From: Bacteroidetes bacterium UKL13-3 | GTDB taxonomy: Bacteria; Bacteroidota; Bacteroidia; UKL13-3 | DNA: 64,000 nucleotides | Direction: 5' to 3' | Assembly: GCA_001602415.1 (NCBI GenBank) | Contig: CP012155.1 | Location: forward strand, 124,001-188,000 | In this document: positions 25,584 through 35,788 of the stretch, piece by piece | How positions within the stretch are numbered: position 1 is the first letter of the stretch | How the letters are laid out: every line of letters begins with the position of its first letter | Notes under the pieces: generated by a model | Told to the model about the DNA's origin: nothing | Databases searched by the model: none | The model's input: only the letters and a program-made list of their open reading frames with translations | Made by a program: the position numbers and the translations under genes

Positions 25584-28500
25584 ATGAGCAGCCGCAACGC
25601 CAAAAAAACAGAACAAAAAGGCCTCCGCTTCGAGCGCTTTTTTACCAAAGAAGGAGTTTCTCCTTTTGATTTGTACGAATATGATTTTCGTACCTCCGTT
25701 ATTAAAAATCCTAACGGAGAAAAAGTATTTGAACTAAACAACGTAGAGGTTCCAAAATTTTGGAGTCAGGTTGCTACGGATGTGTTGGCTCAAAAATATT
25801 TCCGTAAAGCAGGCGTTCCACAAGCCGATGGTTTGCTTGGAAGCGAAAACTCTATTAAACAAGTTGCCCATCGTATGGCAAATTGCTGGAGATCTTGGGG
25901 TGAAAAATTCAACTATTTCGATTCGCCAAAAGACGCAGAAGTGTTTTACGATGAAATGGTATACATGATTATCGGACAACATGCAGCTCCAAATTCACCA
26001 CAATGGTTTAACACCGGTTTGCATAGCTCGTATGGTATTACTGGTAAACCACAAGGACATTATTTCGTGAACCCAACTACTGGCAAGTTGGAGCGCTCTA
26101 CCTCGGCTTATGAGCGTCCACAACCACATGCTTGTTTCATTCTATCTGTTGATGATGATTTGGTAAACGAAGGTGGTATCATGGATTTGTGGGTGCGTGA
26201 AGCGCGTATCTTCAAATATGGTTCGGGTGTTGGAACCAACTTCTCACGCATACGTGGTGCTGCCGAAAAATTATCGGGTGGCGGATCTTCATCAGGATTG
26301 ATGAGCTTCCTTAAAATTGGCGACCGTGCTGCAGGTGCTATCAAATCCGGTGGAACAACCAGACGCGCTGCTAAAATGGTGTGTTTGGATTTAGATCATC
26401 CAGAAATTGTTGAGTTCATCAACTGGAAAAAAGCAGAAGAGAAAAAAGTTGCTGCATTAATTGCTGCAGGATATCCGAGCGACTACGAAGGTGAAGCATA
26501 TGCTACCGTTTCGGGTCAAAACTCAAACAACTCAGTACGTATTCCAAATGAGTTTTTTACTGCTTTGGAAGAAGGTAAAGACTGGGAATTAAAAGCACGT
26601 ACCAACGGTCGTGTAATTAAAACCATTCCTGCCAAAGAATTGTGGGATATGATTGGTGATGCTGCATGGGCATGCGCTGATCCAGGTGTTCAGTACGATT
26701 CAACCATTAACGAATGGCATACTTGTCCTGAAGGTGGACGCATCAATGCTTCTAACCCATGCTCAGAATACATGTTCTTGGATAACACAGCATGTAATTT
26801 AGCATCGTTAAACTTAATGCGCTTTTTCAATGCCGATACCTGTGAATATGATGTAAAAGGAATTGAACATGCTTCACGTTTATGGACAGTTGTATTGGAA
26901 ATTTCTGTATTGATGGCTCAATTCCCATCTGAGGAAGTTGCTCAACTTTCATATGAATACCGCACATTAGGTTTAGGATATGCCAATATGGGTACTGCTC
27001 TAATGGTAGCAGGTATTCCTTACGATTCGCCTAAAGCATTTGCTATTTGTGGTGCAATCACGGCTATCTTAACCGGAACCGCATATAAAACTTCTGCTGA
27101 AATGGCTCAGTTCTTAGGAGCGTTCCCTAAATACGAAGAAAACAAAGAGCACATGTTGCGTGTAATGAAAAATCACCGCTATGCTGCTTATAACGCAACC
27201 GATGCTTACGAAGGATTATCTATCCGCCCTGCAGGTATCGATCCAAAATACTGCCCAGATTACTTATTGAGTGCTGCTTGTACTTCATGGGATCATGCAG
27301 TACAAATGGGAGAAAAGTTTGGCTACCGCAATGCTCAAACAACAGTAATTGCTCCTACAGGAACTATTGGGTTGGTAATGGATTGTGATACTACAGGTAT
27401 TGAACCAGATTTTGCATTGGTTAAATTCAAAAAATTATCGGGTGGTGGATACTTCAAAATCATCAACCAATCTGTTCCGGCAGCGTTGAAAAACTTAGGT
27501 TATTCACCTGCACAAATTGATGCAATCATCAAACATGCAACAGGTAGTGCAACCTTAACAGGTGCTCCGTTTATCAACCCTGAGAGCTTGAAATTCCGCG
27601 GATTTACCGAAGAAGAAATTGCTAAATTGGATAAAGCAGCAGCTGGTGCATTTGAAATCGGATTTGCCTTTAACCAATGGACTGTTGGTGAAGACTGCTT
27701 ACAACGTTTAGGCTTTACTGCCGAAGAATACAACAATCCTAAGTTCAACTTATTGCGCAAATTAGGATTTACCAGAGCCGAAATTGAAGCTGCAAACGAT
27801 TATGTATGCGGAACCATGACGGTTGAAGGTGCACCTGAATTAAAAGATGAGCACTTAGCAGTATTTGATTGCGCAAACAAATGCGGAACAAAAGGTGAGC
27901 GTTACATTGCAGCTACAGGTCATATTCGCATGATGGCAGCAGCACAACCGTTTTTGAGTGGTGCTATTTCAAAAACCATCAATTTACCAAACGAAGCAAA
28001 TGTTGATGAAATTAAAGAATGCTACCACCTAAGCTGGAGCATGGGCTTAAAAGCAAATGCATTGTACCGCGATGGTTGTAAATTGTCTCAACCATTAAGC
28101 AACAAATCAGATGTGAAAGACGAAGAAGAAATGCAAGAAGTAGTAGAGTCGGTACTCGGACAAGATGCTAACAAACCGGTTGGTGAGTTAACTCCTGAAC
28201 AAGTATTGGATGCTGCAACAGCTATCTTAAATCGCTCACACGATACGGAGTTTAAACGTAAATTGGCGCGCATTGTTGAGCGCAAACAATTACCGGGTAA
28301 ACGTGCAGGCTTTACACAAAAAGCAACCGTTGGCGGACAAACAATTTTTGTTCGCACGGGTGAATACGAAGATGGAACATTAGGTGAAATTTTTGTGGAC
28401 TTACATAAAGAAGGAGCAACCCTTCGTTCGTTAATGAACTGCTTCTCTATTGCGGTTTCATTAGGCTTGCAATACGGAGTTCCGTTGGAAGAATACGTTG

Positions 28501-28952
28501 ACAAGTTCACCTTCACCCGCTTTGAACCAGCAGGTATGGTTACCGGTCACGATAATATCAAAAACGCAACCTCTATCATCGACTACATGTTCCGCATGTT
28601 AGGATTTGAATACTTAGGCAGAGAAGATTTTATCCAAATTCCAGCAAACGAAACACAACGCAGCAACCTAGCCGTAAACAGACCACACCAGGTTTTAGCT
28701 CCGAAAGCAGTAGAAGTAAATCCAATATTGAACGAAACGGTAACACCATCGCCAATTGGGTTTATGAAACCACAAGTGGTTGCTGAAGTAACTGCAACAC
28801 CAATGGCAGAAGCAACTCCGATGGATCAAACCCAAGCATATTTAAAAAGCTTTGGTGACAGTCCGGCTTGTCCAAGTTGCGGTAGTTTAACCATTCGCAG
28901 CGGTGCTTGTTACAAGTGCATGAACTGCGGAACACAAACAGGTTGTTCGTAA
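25584..28952 (+). CDS. nrdJ: Adenosylcobalamin-dependent (class II) ribonucleoside-diphosphate reductase
   Basis: A 1122-residue class II ribonucleotide reductase that makes deoxyribonucleotides using adenosylcobalamin to generate the thiyl radical, so it needs neither oxygen nor a NrdB partner. The barrel carries the family residues [11 protein letters not shown] (first redox Cys), [21 protein letters not shown] (N-x-C-x-E catalytic set) and [20 protein letters not shown]. After the catalytic core comes a TSCPD-type domain (from about residue 905: [23 protein letters not shown]). The chain ends with a cysteine-rich CPSCGSL...[14 protein letters not shown], the reducible tail and zinc site. 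The size is normal for the long bacterial form. It has a 732-bp upstream gap and a strong terminator, and is monocistronic. Confidence 0.97.
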   Translation: MSSRNAKKTEQKGLRFERFFTKEGVSPFDLYEYDFRTSVIKNPNGEKVFELNNVEVPKFWSQVATDVLAQKYFRKAGVPQADGLLGSENSIKQVAHRMANCWRSWGEKFNYFDSPKDAEVFYDEMVYMIIGQHAAPNSPQWFNTGLHSSYGITGKPQGHYFVNPTTGKLERSTSAYERPQPHACFILSVDDDLVNEGGIMDLWVREARIFKYGSGVGTNFSRIRGAAEKLSGGGSSSGLMSFLKIGDRAAGAIKSGGTTRRAAKMVCLDLDHPEIVEFINWKKAEEKKVAALIAAGYPSDYEGEAYATVSGQNSNNSVRIPNEFFTALEEGKDWELKARTNGRVIKTIPAKELWDMIGDAAWACADPGVQYDSTINEWHTCPEGGRINASNPCSEYMFLDNTACNLASLNLMRFFNADTCEYDVKGIEHASRLWTVVLEISVLMAQFPSEEVAQLSYEYRTLGLGYANMGTALMVAGIPYDSPKAFAICGAITAILTGTAYKTSAEMAQFLGAFPKYEENKEHMLRVMKNHRYAAYNATDAYEGLSIRPAGIDPKYCPDYLLSAACTSWDHAVQMGEKFGYRNAQTTVIAPTGTIGLVMDCDTTGIEPDFALVKFKKLSGGGYFKIINQSVPAALKNLGYSPAQIDAIIKHATGSATLTGAPFINPESLKFRGFTEEEIAKLDKAAAGAFEIGFAFNQWTVGEDCLQRLGFTAEEYNNPKFNLLRKLGFTRAEIEAANDYVCGTMTVEGAPELKDEHLAVFDCANKCGTKGERYIAATGHIRMMAAAQPFLSGAISKTINLPNEANVDEIKECYHLSWSMGLKANALYRDGCKLSQPLSNKSDVKDEEEMQEVVESVLGQDANKPVGELTPEQVLDAATAILNRSHDTEFKRKLARIVERKQLPGKRAGFTQKATVGGQTIFVRTGEYEDGTLGEIFVDLHKEGATLRSLMNCFSIAVSLGLQYGVPLEEYVDKFTFTRFEPAGMVTGHDNIKNATSIIDYMFRMLGFEYLGREDFIQIPANETQRSNLAVNRPHQVLAPKAVEVNPILNETVTPSPIGFMKPQVVAEVTATPMAEATPMDQTQAYLKSFGDSPACPSCGSLTIRSGACYKCMNCGTQTGCS

Positions 28953-28976
28953 GATTACGCGTTACTAATACAAAAC

Positions 28977-29017
28977 AAAAAATCCCCCATCGAACACATT
29001 TCGGTGGGGGATTTTTG
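28977..29017 (+). terminator. Terminator of nrdJ
   Basis: AATCCCCCA(T)CG pairs with CGG(T)TGGGGGATT-type sequence (28981-29013) and is followed by a T-run, 25 bp after the nrdJ stop. Confidence 0.88.
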
Positions 29018-29036
29018 TTTTGTGCGATACACAATA

Positions 29037-29074
29037 AAACAGCCTTTACTTTCAGCAGAGAGTGAAGGCTGTTT
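29037..29074 (-). terminator. Terminator of the small membrane peptide gene
   Basis: AAACAGCCTT (29037-29046) and AAGGCTGTTT (29065-29074) pair perfectly. The minus-strand reading continues into TTATTGTG. It lies 18 bp past the stop of the 50-residue gene. Confidence 0.7.
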
Positions 29075-29092
29075 GTTACGAGGTAAATCAAT

Positions 29093-29245
29093 TTAGTGCA
29101 AAATAGATTTAAAGGAGGTTTGCGCTTCCATCTTGGTATGATGAAGGTTTTTGAGTTTGCTGCTTTGGGCAGTGGTGTAGGTAATTCCAACAATGGTAGC
29201 AATTACAACCAAGCTGATTGCAATGATTCGATTAAGCTGTTTCAT
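29093..29245 (-). CDS. Small single-span membrane peptide (50 residues)
   Basis: A complete short frame on the minus strand, ATG at 29243-29245 and TAA at 29093-29095. The product begins MKQLNRIIAISLVVIATIVG and continues with a hydrophobic stretch to about residue 25, then a polar tail (SSKLKNLHHTKMEAQTSFK). It is therefore a single-pass membrane peptide or a short exported peptide with an AQ cleavage site near residue 27. It has its own terminator (29037-29074). About 100 bp upstream lies an 18-bp palindrome (29344-29361) that resembles the one in front of the DUF4384/caspase block, so it may be a target of the adjacent two-component system. No homologous family is recognised. Confidence 0.6.
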   Translation of the reverse strand: MKQLNRIIAISLVVIATIVGITYTTAQSSKLKNLHHTKMEAQTSFKSILH

Positions 29246-29343
29246 GGCTTGTTAATGTTAAATAAAATCGGCTAAAATTTTATGCTACAAAGAAACAACC
29301 TATTTTGCTAAATAACCTACCACAAAATGGGGATGGCTAAAAA

Positions 29344-29361
29344 ATACCCATAATTAGGTAT
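29344..29361. promoter_or_regulatory. 18-bp palindrome, putative response-regulator site
   Basis: ATACCCATAATTAGGTAT has arms ATACC and GGTAT and a near-symmetric centre. It matches the site at 32093-32110 (ATACC-8 nt-GGTAT). The two sites bracket the response regulator/histidine kinase pair, which makes that regulator the likely binder. Confidence 0.5.
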
Positions 29362-29483
29362 TGCACTATCATTGTTAAATGATGTTACTTTGTTCAAGCT
29401 AAATAAACATCTCTACTCAAACTGTGGCTCCCCCTTCGGCTGTCTTTTTACTACGAAACAGAAAAGACAGCCGCACTCACAGC

Positions 29484-30116
29484 TTAAATGAGCGCGTTAT
29501 CGCTGGCAAATTTGATAAGGCCAGCTGAATTTTTCAATCCTAGTTTTTGTAAAATATTTTTTCGGTGAGTATTAACCGTAAAGGGGCTTAAAAAAAGATG
29601 TTGCGCAATTTCGTTACTGCTTTTTTCCAGAGCCAATAATTTGATAATTTCAATTTCGCGCTTGGTTAACGTGTGCGTTTTAACAAAACCATCTTTGGGT
29701 TCGGAAGATGTATAATGCTGCAATTCTTTACTGATGTATGTTCCGCCTTTCATGGCAACATCTATGGCATTAAACAATTCTGTTTTACCAGCATTTTTGA
29801 GCACATATGCCGTGGCTCCACTTTTCATAAATTCATCTACAAACTGGTCCTCATTATACATTGATAACACTATAACTTTACACTCAGGATAATCTTTGGT
29901 AAGGATTTTACATATCTCAAAACCGTTGGGTTTAGGCATGTTTATATCCAATATCGCAATATCAATTGGGTATTTGGTAAATGCCTCTAATACTTCATTT
30001 CCGTTATGTGCTTGTGCAATAATTTTGTAATCAGGGTGGTTGGTAAAGATGAGTTGTAATCCATCCAAAAACAATTGATGATCATCGGCAACAACAATAT
30101 TGAGTATCTTTTTCAT
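29484..30116 (-). CDS. LuxR/NarL-family response regulator
   Basis: A 210-residue two-component response regulator. The receiver domain has the acidic pair D11/D12, phospho-acceptor D57 (IAILDINMPKPNG), the conserved serine in VIVLSMYNED and lysine in VLKNAGK. The C-terminal output domain is a LuxR-type helix-turn-helix (LTKREIEIIKLLALEKSSNEIAQHLFLSPFTVNTHRKNILQKLGLKN). Its ATG overlaps the stop of the histidine kinase gene by 4 bp, so kinase and regulator are cotranscribed and coupled. Likely DNA sites are the two ATACC-N8-GGTAT palindromes at 29344 and 32093, which would place the small membrane peptide and the DUF4384/caspase block under its control. Confidence 0.95.
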   Translation of the reverse strand: MKKILNIVVADDHQLFLDGLQLIFTNHPDYKIIAQAHNGNEVLEAFTKYPIDIAILDINMPKPNGFEICKILTKDYPECKVIVLSMYNEDQFVDEFMKSGATAYVLKNAGKTELFNAIDVAMKGGTYISKELQHYTSSEPKDGFVKTHTLTKREIEIIKLLALEKSSNEIAQHLFLSPFTVNTHRKNILQKLGLKNSAGLIKFASDNALI

Positions 30117-32056
30117 AGCGTTATTGGAATTTCAATAGATATGGTGGTTCCATGGTTAATGCGCGAATCTACTTGAAACTTTCCATTGAGGGCTTCAACT
30201 CTTGATTGCACCGAAAGTAAGCCAATGCCCGATTTTTCATGTTTTACGCTGGCAAATCCAACACCATCATCTTCAACCATTATGGTAATAGATGTATCGC
30301 TTATATATAGTTGCACACTTGCATGTTTAGCTTTTGCATGCTTCACCACATTGTTTACCAATTCCATAACAATACGGTATAAGTGCAGTTCTATTTTCTG
30401 ATTATGGAGTGCTTCAAGGCCATCAGTATCTAACGAAAAGTGTATTGACTTGTTATGATTAATTTGTTTGATAAGCGATTGTAAAGTTGCAGATAAGCCA
30501 AAATGCTCAATGCCAGATGGAAGCATATTATGAGAGATGGTGCGCAATTCCGTGCAGGCTTTATCAATCATCTCCAACACATTTTGGTAGGCAATAGCTT
30601 CATACGCATTTAAATTTTTACCGTTTAAATCAATAGCTTCGGCATTTAAACGGAGGGTAGATAGCAGGCTTCCCATACCATCATGCAACTCTCTTGCAAC
30701 ACGTTTGCGCTCTTTTTCTTCACCAGATATCAGTGCACGTTTTACTTCATTTTGTTTTTCAATCAACTCTTTACTTTTGCGTGCAATGGTTTCTTCAAGT
30801 TGCGCATTTACACTTTCTTTATAGGTGTTAATTTCCTCGAGTTGTTTAATAACTAACGCTTGTGCAATTTCTTTTTCTTCCTTAAAAATCTTTAACCTAT
30901 CTAGCAGTGCTATCGATAGGAGAAAACACTTTAACAATACTGCGTATATTACAATACTGTTGGTAAAAGCATTATCTGCTTGTTGATCGATATTATAAAG
31001 AGACATTCCTCCAATACTGATTGCGGCAAAAATAAATCCCGGAACAAATAAACGTGCCGATTTATATTTTTGAATCAATACATAACCTCCGATAGCAATT
31101 AGCAAGGCATAAATAATTGGAATTAAGCGATACAATAACCACATTGAAGTATTTAAGAAGCGGGTGTTTCCTAGTGCCGTTACAACACAAAATAAGCAAA
31201 GCAACATGCCAATGGTAAGGGTAAGACTAATCCATTTTTTAATGTGATGATTATCAATAAATGAGCGAGCAAATACCAGCGCACTCAGCAAGGTTAAAGC
31301 CATACTGATGGTTATACTTCGATTATTCCAATAAGGCATATTTGGCCATAAATAGCCGAATGAAATGCCGCTTGTACACATTTGAGATATAAGCAGGAAA
31401 AAGATGTATATGGAGAAATATAGAAACACCTTGTCGCGCAGCGTATAAGCTAAATATAGCGAGATGATTGTTAGCACAAGCAACGCTCCGTAATACAGTC
31501 CAAACTGAATGTCTTTAGCTGAAGTGTCTTCAATAAAAGTTGGAATGCTTTTTAGTACGATGGGTAAGTGTATTTTTCTTCCATCAGCATTAAACTTAAA
31601 ATAAACGGTATGTGTGTCGAGTGGTGCCAATGATAAGAGATATATTGGATTTCGAAACAAAATAGATCGTGTGTTAAAGGGGTGCTCATCACCTGAAATA
31701 TTACTATCAATCACAGCATCATTTTTTACGTTGTAAAACACTATATCATCTATAAACGGATTGTTAAGTTCTACAACTACAGGTTGGAAAGAGTTAGATG
31801 TATTGGTAATGGAGAATGTTAACCAAATATCTTCGGCATAATCTTCTTTGTAAAAATACAATAAGTTACTTTGCTGATAGGTGTAGTGAATAGAAGTATC
31901 AACAAGGAGTTGTTGAAGGGAATAAGCGTTTTTTGTGGATATTACAAATGCGCAACTTTTCCCCGGAATTATTTTATCAAATCCGGTTGAGATATTCAGC
32001 ACAGGTTGGCTCAACACTTTTGTTGCGAGGAGAATAAAAACTAGCAGGTATTTCAA
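30113..32056 (-). CDS. 7TMR-DISM sensor histidine kinase
   Basis: A 647-residue sensor kinase. A signal sequence and an extracellular 7TMR-DISMED2-like jelly-roll domain (residues about 20-170, with EDIWLTFSITNTSNSFQPVVVELNNPFID) precede seven transmembrane helices (about 180-385). A coiled coil follows, and then a HisKA_3 dimerisation segment (RKRVARELHDGMGSLLSTLRL, phospho-acceptor His458). The ATPase domain has the N box (IVMELVNNVVKHAKAKHASV), VEDDGVGF and GIGLLSVQSRVEALNG. This architecture senses a ligand or sugar outside the cell. It is the first gene of the pair with the LuxR regulator at 29484-30116, divergent from the DUF4384/caspase block. Confidence 0.93.
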   Translation of the reverse strand: MKYLLVFILLATKVLSQPVLNISTGFDKIIPGKSCAFVISTKNAYSLQQLLVDTSIHYTYQQSNLLYFYKEDYAEDIWLTFSITNTSNSFQPVVVELNNPFIDDIVFYNVKNDAVIDSNISGDEHPFNTRSILFRNPIYLLSLAPLDTHTVYFKFNADGRKIHLPIVLKSIPTFIEDTSAKDIQFGLYYGALLVLTIISLYLAYTLRDKVFLYFSIYIFFLLISQMCTSGISFGYLWPNMPYWNNRSITISMALTLLSALVFARSFIDNHHIKKWISLTLTIGMLLCLFCVVTALGNTRFLNTSMWLLYRLIPIIYALLIAIGGYVLIQKYKSARLFVPGFIFAAISIGGMSLYNIDQQADNAFTNSIVIYAVLLKCFLLSIALLDRLKIFKEEKEIAQALVIKQLEEINTYKESVNAQLEETIARKSKELIEKQNEVKRALISGEEKERKRVARELHDGMGSLLSTLRLNAEAIDLNGKNLNAYEAIAYQNVLEMIDKACTELRTISHNMLPSGIEHFGLSATLQSLIKQINHNKSIHFSLDTDGLEALHNQKIELHLYRIVMELVNNVVKHAKAKHASVQLYISDTSITIMVEDDGVGFASVKHEKSGIGLLSVQSRVEALNGKFQVDSRINHGTTISIEIPITL

Positions 32057-32092
32057 TGGAGAGCAAAATTCTATTTTATTTCAATGTTAAAT

Positions 32093-32110
32093 ATACCTAT
32101 TAATTGGTAT
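32093..32110. promoter_or_regulatory. 18-bp palindrome in the divergent kinase/DUF4384 region
   Basis: ATACCTATTAATTGGTAT is symmetric except for one T-T pair. It lies immediately upstream of the -33 element of the DUF4384 promoter, a typical activator position, and resembles the site at 29344-29361. Confidence 0.55.
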
Positions 32111-32111
32111 T

Positions 32112-32141
32112 TTGGTAGTATCTCCCTTGATGTTATATTTG
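32112..32141 (+). promoter_or_regulatory. Promoter of the DUF4384/caspase block
   Basis: TTG (32112-32114), a 19-nt spacer, then TATATTTG (32134-32141): a full match to the Bacteroidota vegetative promoter. Transcription should start near 32148, 55 bp before the ATG at 32203. Confidence 0.75.
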
Positions 32142-32202
32142 AAACTTGTATACTCGGATAATTATAGTAATATAGTAGATAAGTATTAGCCATGCTTTAG
32201 TA

Positions 32203-33147
32203 ATGAAACATTTTTTGAACAAAACTATCCTCAGTTTAGCCATTTTACTTGTTGTTCCTTTCTGTTTGTGGGCGCAAAAGGCAAGGGAGGTAAGAGAAAC
32301 TGGCTTCTATAAAATGCGCATTGAAAAAAGCATATCGGAGGCAGAAGCCGAACGTATATGTATTGAAAGGGCAAAAATTGATGCGATTGAAAAAGCATTT
32401 GGACAAACTGTTTTTCAAGGTAATTCAACATTTGTCCAAAATAAGAACACAGGAGAAAAAACAGAAACCCAAAATATTTTCAATTCTGTTTCCGAGTCCT
32501 TAGTGAATGGAGAATGGCTTGAAGATGTAAAAAAGCCAGTTATTGAAAAGGAAATAACAAAAGAATATACGTGGATATCGGCAACGGTTGATGGTCTTAT
32601 TCGTGAAATTCGATCTCTACCTGTAACTTTTAAAGCCTATCCCATGAGCTGTCCGAACCCAAGTTGTGGGCAATTAACATTTAGGGATGGACAGGATTTA
32701 TACATGTATTTTAAAGCTCCGCAAAAGGGATATGTTGCAATTTTTGCTGATGTACCAACGGAGGGTAAAACATACAGGTTATTGCCTTACAAATACAGTT
32801 CAAGTATGTCATACTCTGTTGAGGCCGACAAGGAATATGTATTTTTTTACAATCGTCCTGGAAGTAGTTCATCCTCTGAGAAAGTGGATGATGTAACACT
32901 TTTTTTGAGCAATAAAAATACACCTGAGGTTACCAAGATATTTGTGTTGTATAGTTCGTTGGGAGAGTTTGGAAAGCCATTATTATCTGCTGATCGGAAC
33001 AAAACAGAAACCAATAAACTGGCTGAACGCAATTTAGAAACACCGCTTTTTTTGGAGAGCGAAGATTTCCAACGTTGGTTGCAATCTACTCGAAGAGAAG
33101 GCTTGCAAGTACAACTCTATACCACATCCATAACAATTAATCCATAA
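32203..33147 (+). CDS. Exported DUF4384-domain protein
   Basis: A 314-residue exported protein, first gene of a seven-gene envelope block. Signal peptide ends near residue 24 (LAILLVVPFCLWAQ). Residues 25-150 contain a helix-rich segment with AEAERICIERAKIDAIEKAFGQTV, similar in style to proteins that process envelope signals. Residues about 155-260 fit DUF4384 (LTFRDGQDLYMYFKAPQKGYVAIFADVPTEGKTYRLLPY). DUF4384 modules often accompany caspase-like proteases, and here the next gene, 6 bp away, is one. The molecular role is unknown; it is probably periplasmic or on the outer membrane. Confidence 0.82.
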   Translation: MKHFLNKTILSLAILLVVPFCLWAQKAREVRETGFYKMRIEKSISEAEAERICIERAKIDAIEKAFGQTVFQGNSTFVQNKNTGEKTETQNIFNSVSESLVNGEWLEDVKKPVIEKEITKEYTWISATVDGLIREIRSLPVTFKAYPMSCPNPSCGQLTFRDGQDLYMYFKAPQKGYVAIFADVPTEGKTYRLLPYKYSSSMSYSVEADKEYVFFYNRPGSSSSSEKVDDVTLFLSNKNTPEVTKIFVLYSSLGEFGKPLLSADRNKTETNKLAERNLETPLFLESEDFQRWLQSTRREGLQVQLYTTSITINP

Positions 33148-33153
33148 CGCATC

Positions 33154-34923
33154 ATGAAAAAATATATACTCATTACCCTGTTACTCATAGCCCATCAAGG
33201 TTTTGCCCAGATAAAAGGGGAGAGTGCCACCATGCAATTAAATATTAGCCAGCCATATGTTAGAGGCTTACCTCCTAATTTGTATGTAAAACTTCAATTT
33301 GTGGATGATAATGGAAACGGATTGTTAGAGGCCGAGGAAAATGCACGACTGATTTTAGCTATTACCAATAATGGAAGCGGCCCTGCTCAAGGGTTGCAAG
33401 TTGGGTTAAAGTCAAATGTGTATGATCCGGATTTGAGCATCACGCTTCCGCGCATTATCAGAAGAATTGAACCAAATGAAACCAAAGAAGTAGAAGTTCT
33501 TATTTCGGCAGGATTTAACATAAAATCTCATGAGCATAAAATGCAAATTGATATTACGGAGAACTTCGGATATGACCTAGATCCGGCTAACTTGATTGTG
33601 AATACATTCCAATACGTGCCTGCTAAAATTGTGTTTTCGGGAATGGAAATTTTTGATCAGGGAGATGGAACAGCCGCAAAGTTTGCAGATGGATTGCTGC
33701 AAGCTGGTGAGCGAATTAAAGCTAAAATTGTGATTCAAAATATTGGGCAGAATGTTGCATTTAATACCTACTATTCCGTAAAAACCACAGATGACAATAT
33801 TTTTCTCGAAAATAATTACGGTACCTTGGGAGATGTTAAGGTCGGTGAAACCAAAGAAATCCTGGTTACTATTAGTCCGAATAATAGGGTTAAAACAGTT
33901 GGTAATTTGCCTGTATTTTTATCGCTAACAGAGGCTAAAACATTCGGGAATCTGAACAATCATCAGTTGCCATTAGCCCTCGAGAAAAAAGTGCAAAAGC
34001 CGCAGGTGCTGACTGTAAAAGCTGATTTGGAAAAAATACAAAAACAAGTTGCTCGTATTGAGTACAAGTCGGAAAAGTTTTCATTCAATAAAAGTAACAT
34101 CAAAAACATTGAAGCTGTTCCACTATCCAAAACTAAACGACCGAATGCCTTGGGTATCATTATTGGAATCGAAAATTATGCAGATTTGCCCAAAGCTCCT
34201 TATGCTTCAAACGATGCAGACATTATTGAAAAATATTTCGTAAATGCACTTGGAATGGATAAAAGTAACGTCCTAAAGTATTCCAATGAAGATACAAAAG
34301 GTTTTTTCTTCCGAACCACATTTGATCCTGATAATGGATTACTTTCTCGTAAAATCGAGAAAGGAGTAACCGAGTTATTTGTATATTATTCCGGTCATGG
34401 TGTTCCCGATAAAAATGGGGATGAGGTATACTTGTTTCCTCAGGATGGGAAAATGGATTTTTTGAGTGAGCAAGGATATAGTTTGAATAAATTTTATGAT
34501 GCTTTAAGTAAGCTAGGAGCAAAAAATGTTACTATTATTTTAGATGCATGTTTTAGTGGTGCTTCTCGCCAATCCGAATCAATATCGGCAAGTAACCTAA
34601 CTGGAACCAAAGCCCTAGGTATTAAAGTTAAACAAACGACTTCAAGGCCTTGGGAAAATGACCCGACATTCAGGGTCCTGAGTTCATCTTCTGGCGAGGA
34701 AACCTCTCTTGGTTTTGATCCATCACAATCGGGGTTGTACACTTACTTTTTGTGTGCAGGTTTGCAAGGGGAAGCAGACTCAAACAAGGATAGAAAAATT
34801 ACAGTAGAAGAGATGCAAGAATACCTAAATAAAAATGTGAATGAACTGGCTAAGAAAATGTCAGGTAAATCACAAACTCCGGTTTTTTATGGAGCACCTG
34901 GAATGATACTTACCGAATATTAA
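33154..34923 (+). CDS. Secreted caspase-family (C14) protease
   Basis: A 589-residue caspase-fold protease. Signal peptide at residues 1-19 (ending FAQ), then two CARDB-like beta-sandwich repeats (about 20-300: 'DDNGNGLLEAEENARLILAITNNGSGPAQGL', 'QDGDGT..' style). A C14 catalytic domain starts near residue 331 (RPNALGIIIGIENYADLP). The dyad is His415 in YYSGHGVPDKNG and Cys466 in ILDACFSG. The domain ends near FLCAGLQGEAD, with an EF-hand-like DSNKDRKITVEEMQEYL afterwards that could bind calcium. As an exported orthocaspase it probably acts in the periplasm or on the surface. It shares an operon with DUF4384, outer-membrane and T9SS adhesin genes. Confidence 0.9.
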   Translation: MKKYILITLLLIAHQGFAQIKGESATMQLNISQPYVRGLPPNLYVKLQFVDDNGNGLLEAEENARLILAITNNGSGPAQGLQVGLKSNVYDPDLSITLPRIIRRIEPNETKEVEVLISAGFNIKSHEHKMQIDITENFGYDLDPANLIVNTFQYVPAKIVFSGMEIFDQGDGTAAKFADGLLQAGERIKAKIVIQNIGQNVAFNTYYSVKTTDDNIFLENNYGTLGDVKVGETKEILVTISPNNRVKTVGNLPVFLSLTEAKTFGNLNNHQLPLALEKKVQKPQVLTVKADLEKIQKQVARIEYKSEKFSFNKSNIKNIEAVPLSKTKRPNALGIIIGIENYADLPKAPYASNDADIIEKYFVNALGMDKSNVLKYSNEDTKGFFFRTTFDPDNGLLSRKIEKGVTELFVYYSGHGVPDKNGDEVYLFPQDGKMDFLSEQGYSLNKFYDALSKLGAKNVTIILDACFSGASRQSESISASNLTGTKALGIKVKQTTSRPWENDPTFRVLSSSSGEETSLGFDPSQSGLYTYFLCAGLQGEADSNKDRKITVEEMQEYLNKNVNELAKKMSGKSQTPVFYGAPGMILTEY

Positions 34924-34936
34924 ATCCAAAACAAAG

Positions 34937-35788
34937 ATGCTAAAAAAAATAAGTATAACGGTTTGGGTTTTCATGTGCGGCATGTTGTTAAACACATATG
35001 CCCAAACAGTTACAATAACCAACACTGAAATTATTGAAAACCAAACAAAGGTTTTGATATCGTATGATATTAGTCCTGTTGACGATGATAAAATATACAC
35101 TACATCCCTGTTTTTGAGCATGGATGGAGGAGTAACATTCCAACCATTAAAAGCAGTTACTGGAAATATTGGAGAACTCAAACAGTTACCATTATATACT
35201 CAAAAAGCAGTATGGGAAATATTTAAAGACGTTGCTGAATTATCGGGTGCTGTAAAATTTGAAATCCGCCTCACAACAAAGTCTATCCCTTTGCCACTCA
35301 AGCAAGTTGTTTTTTATCATTATGGATTATCTGCTCCCGTTGGTTTTACCTATGCGAGGTTCCGTAAAATAGGTTGGTACGCAAGCATTAAATCTAATTT
35401 TAAATCGGGTTCCTCAGATTATGAAGCATCTGAAAAAGGACTAACGAATTATGAAGGTAATGGGTCTTGGCAAATTGGAGCAGAAAGTAAAGTAACGCGT
35501 TTCGCTCTTACAGGTGGATGTGTATACAAACTAAAACGCAATATTTATGCATATGGTGGATTGGGTTTTGGAAGCAGAAACCTATTGTGGAGTTACAACA
35601 CATTTAACGCTGATGATACAGCCGATGGAAGTGGTTTTGCCAAAGTATCTGAAACCTCTTATAACGGTATTGAAATAGAAGCTGGTTTGATGTATTATGT
35701 GCATCCTAAGGTGCCTGTATCTTTTAGTATAAATACGATTAACGGTGGATTTTGGGATGTTAATTTTGGATTTGGTTTTAGCTTTTAA
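34937..35788 (+). CDS. Outer-membrane-type protein of the caspase block
   Basis: A 283-residue protein with a signal peptide (VWVFMCGMLLNTYAQ). The first half is a beta-sandwich-like domain that reads 'NTEIIENQTKVLISYDISPVDDDKIYTTSLFLSMDGGVTFQPLKAVTGN', a pattern seen in Bacteroidota envelope proteins. The second half is a run of amphipathic strands typical of a small outer-membrane barrel (GWYASIKSNFKSGS..., IYAYGGLGFGSRNLLW, GFWDVNFGFGFSF), ending in aromatic Phe. The stop overlaps the ATG of the kelch gene by one base (TAATG), showing translational coupling. The function is unknown; it may anchor the block's products at the outer membrane. Confidence 0.78.
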   Translation: MLKKISITVWVFMCGMLLNTYAQTVTITNTEIIENQTKVLISYDISPVDDDKIYTTSLFLSMDGGVTFQPLKAVTGNIGELKQLPLYTQKAVWEIFKDVAELSGAVKFEIRLTTKSIPLPLKQVVFYHYGLSAPVGFTYARFRKIGWYASIKSNFKSGSSDYEASEKGLTNYEGNGSWQIGAESKVTRFALTGGCVYKLKRNIYAYGGLGFGSRNLLWSYNTFNADDTADGSGFAKVSETSYNGIEIEAGLMYYVHPKVPVSFSINTINGGFWDVNFGFGFSF

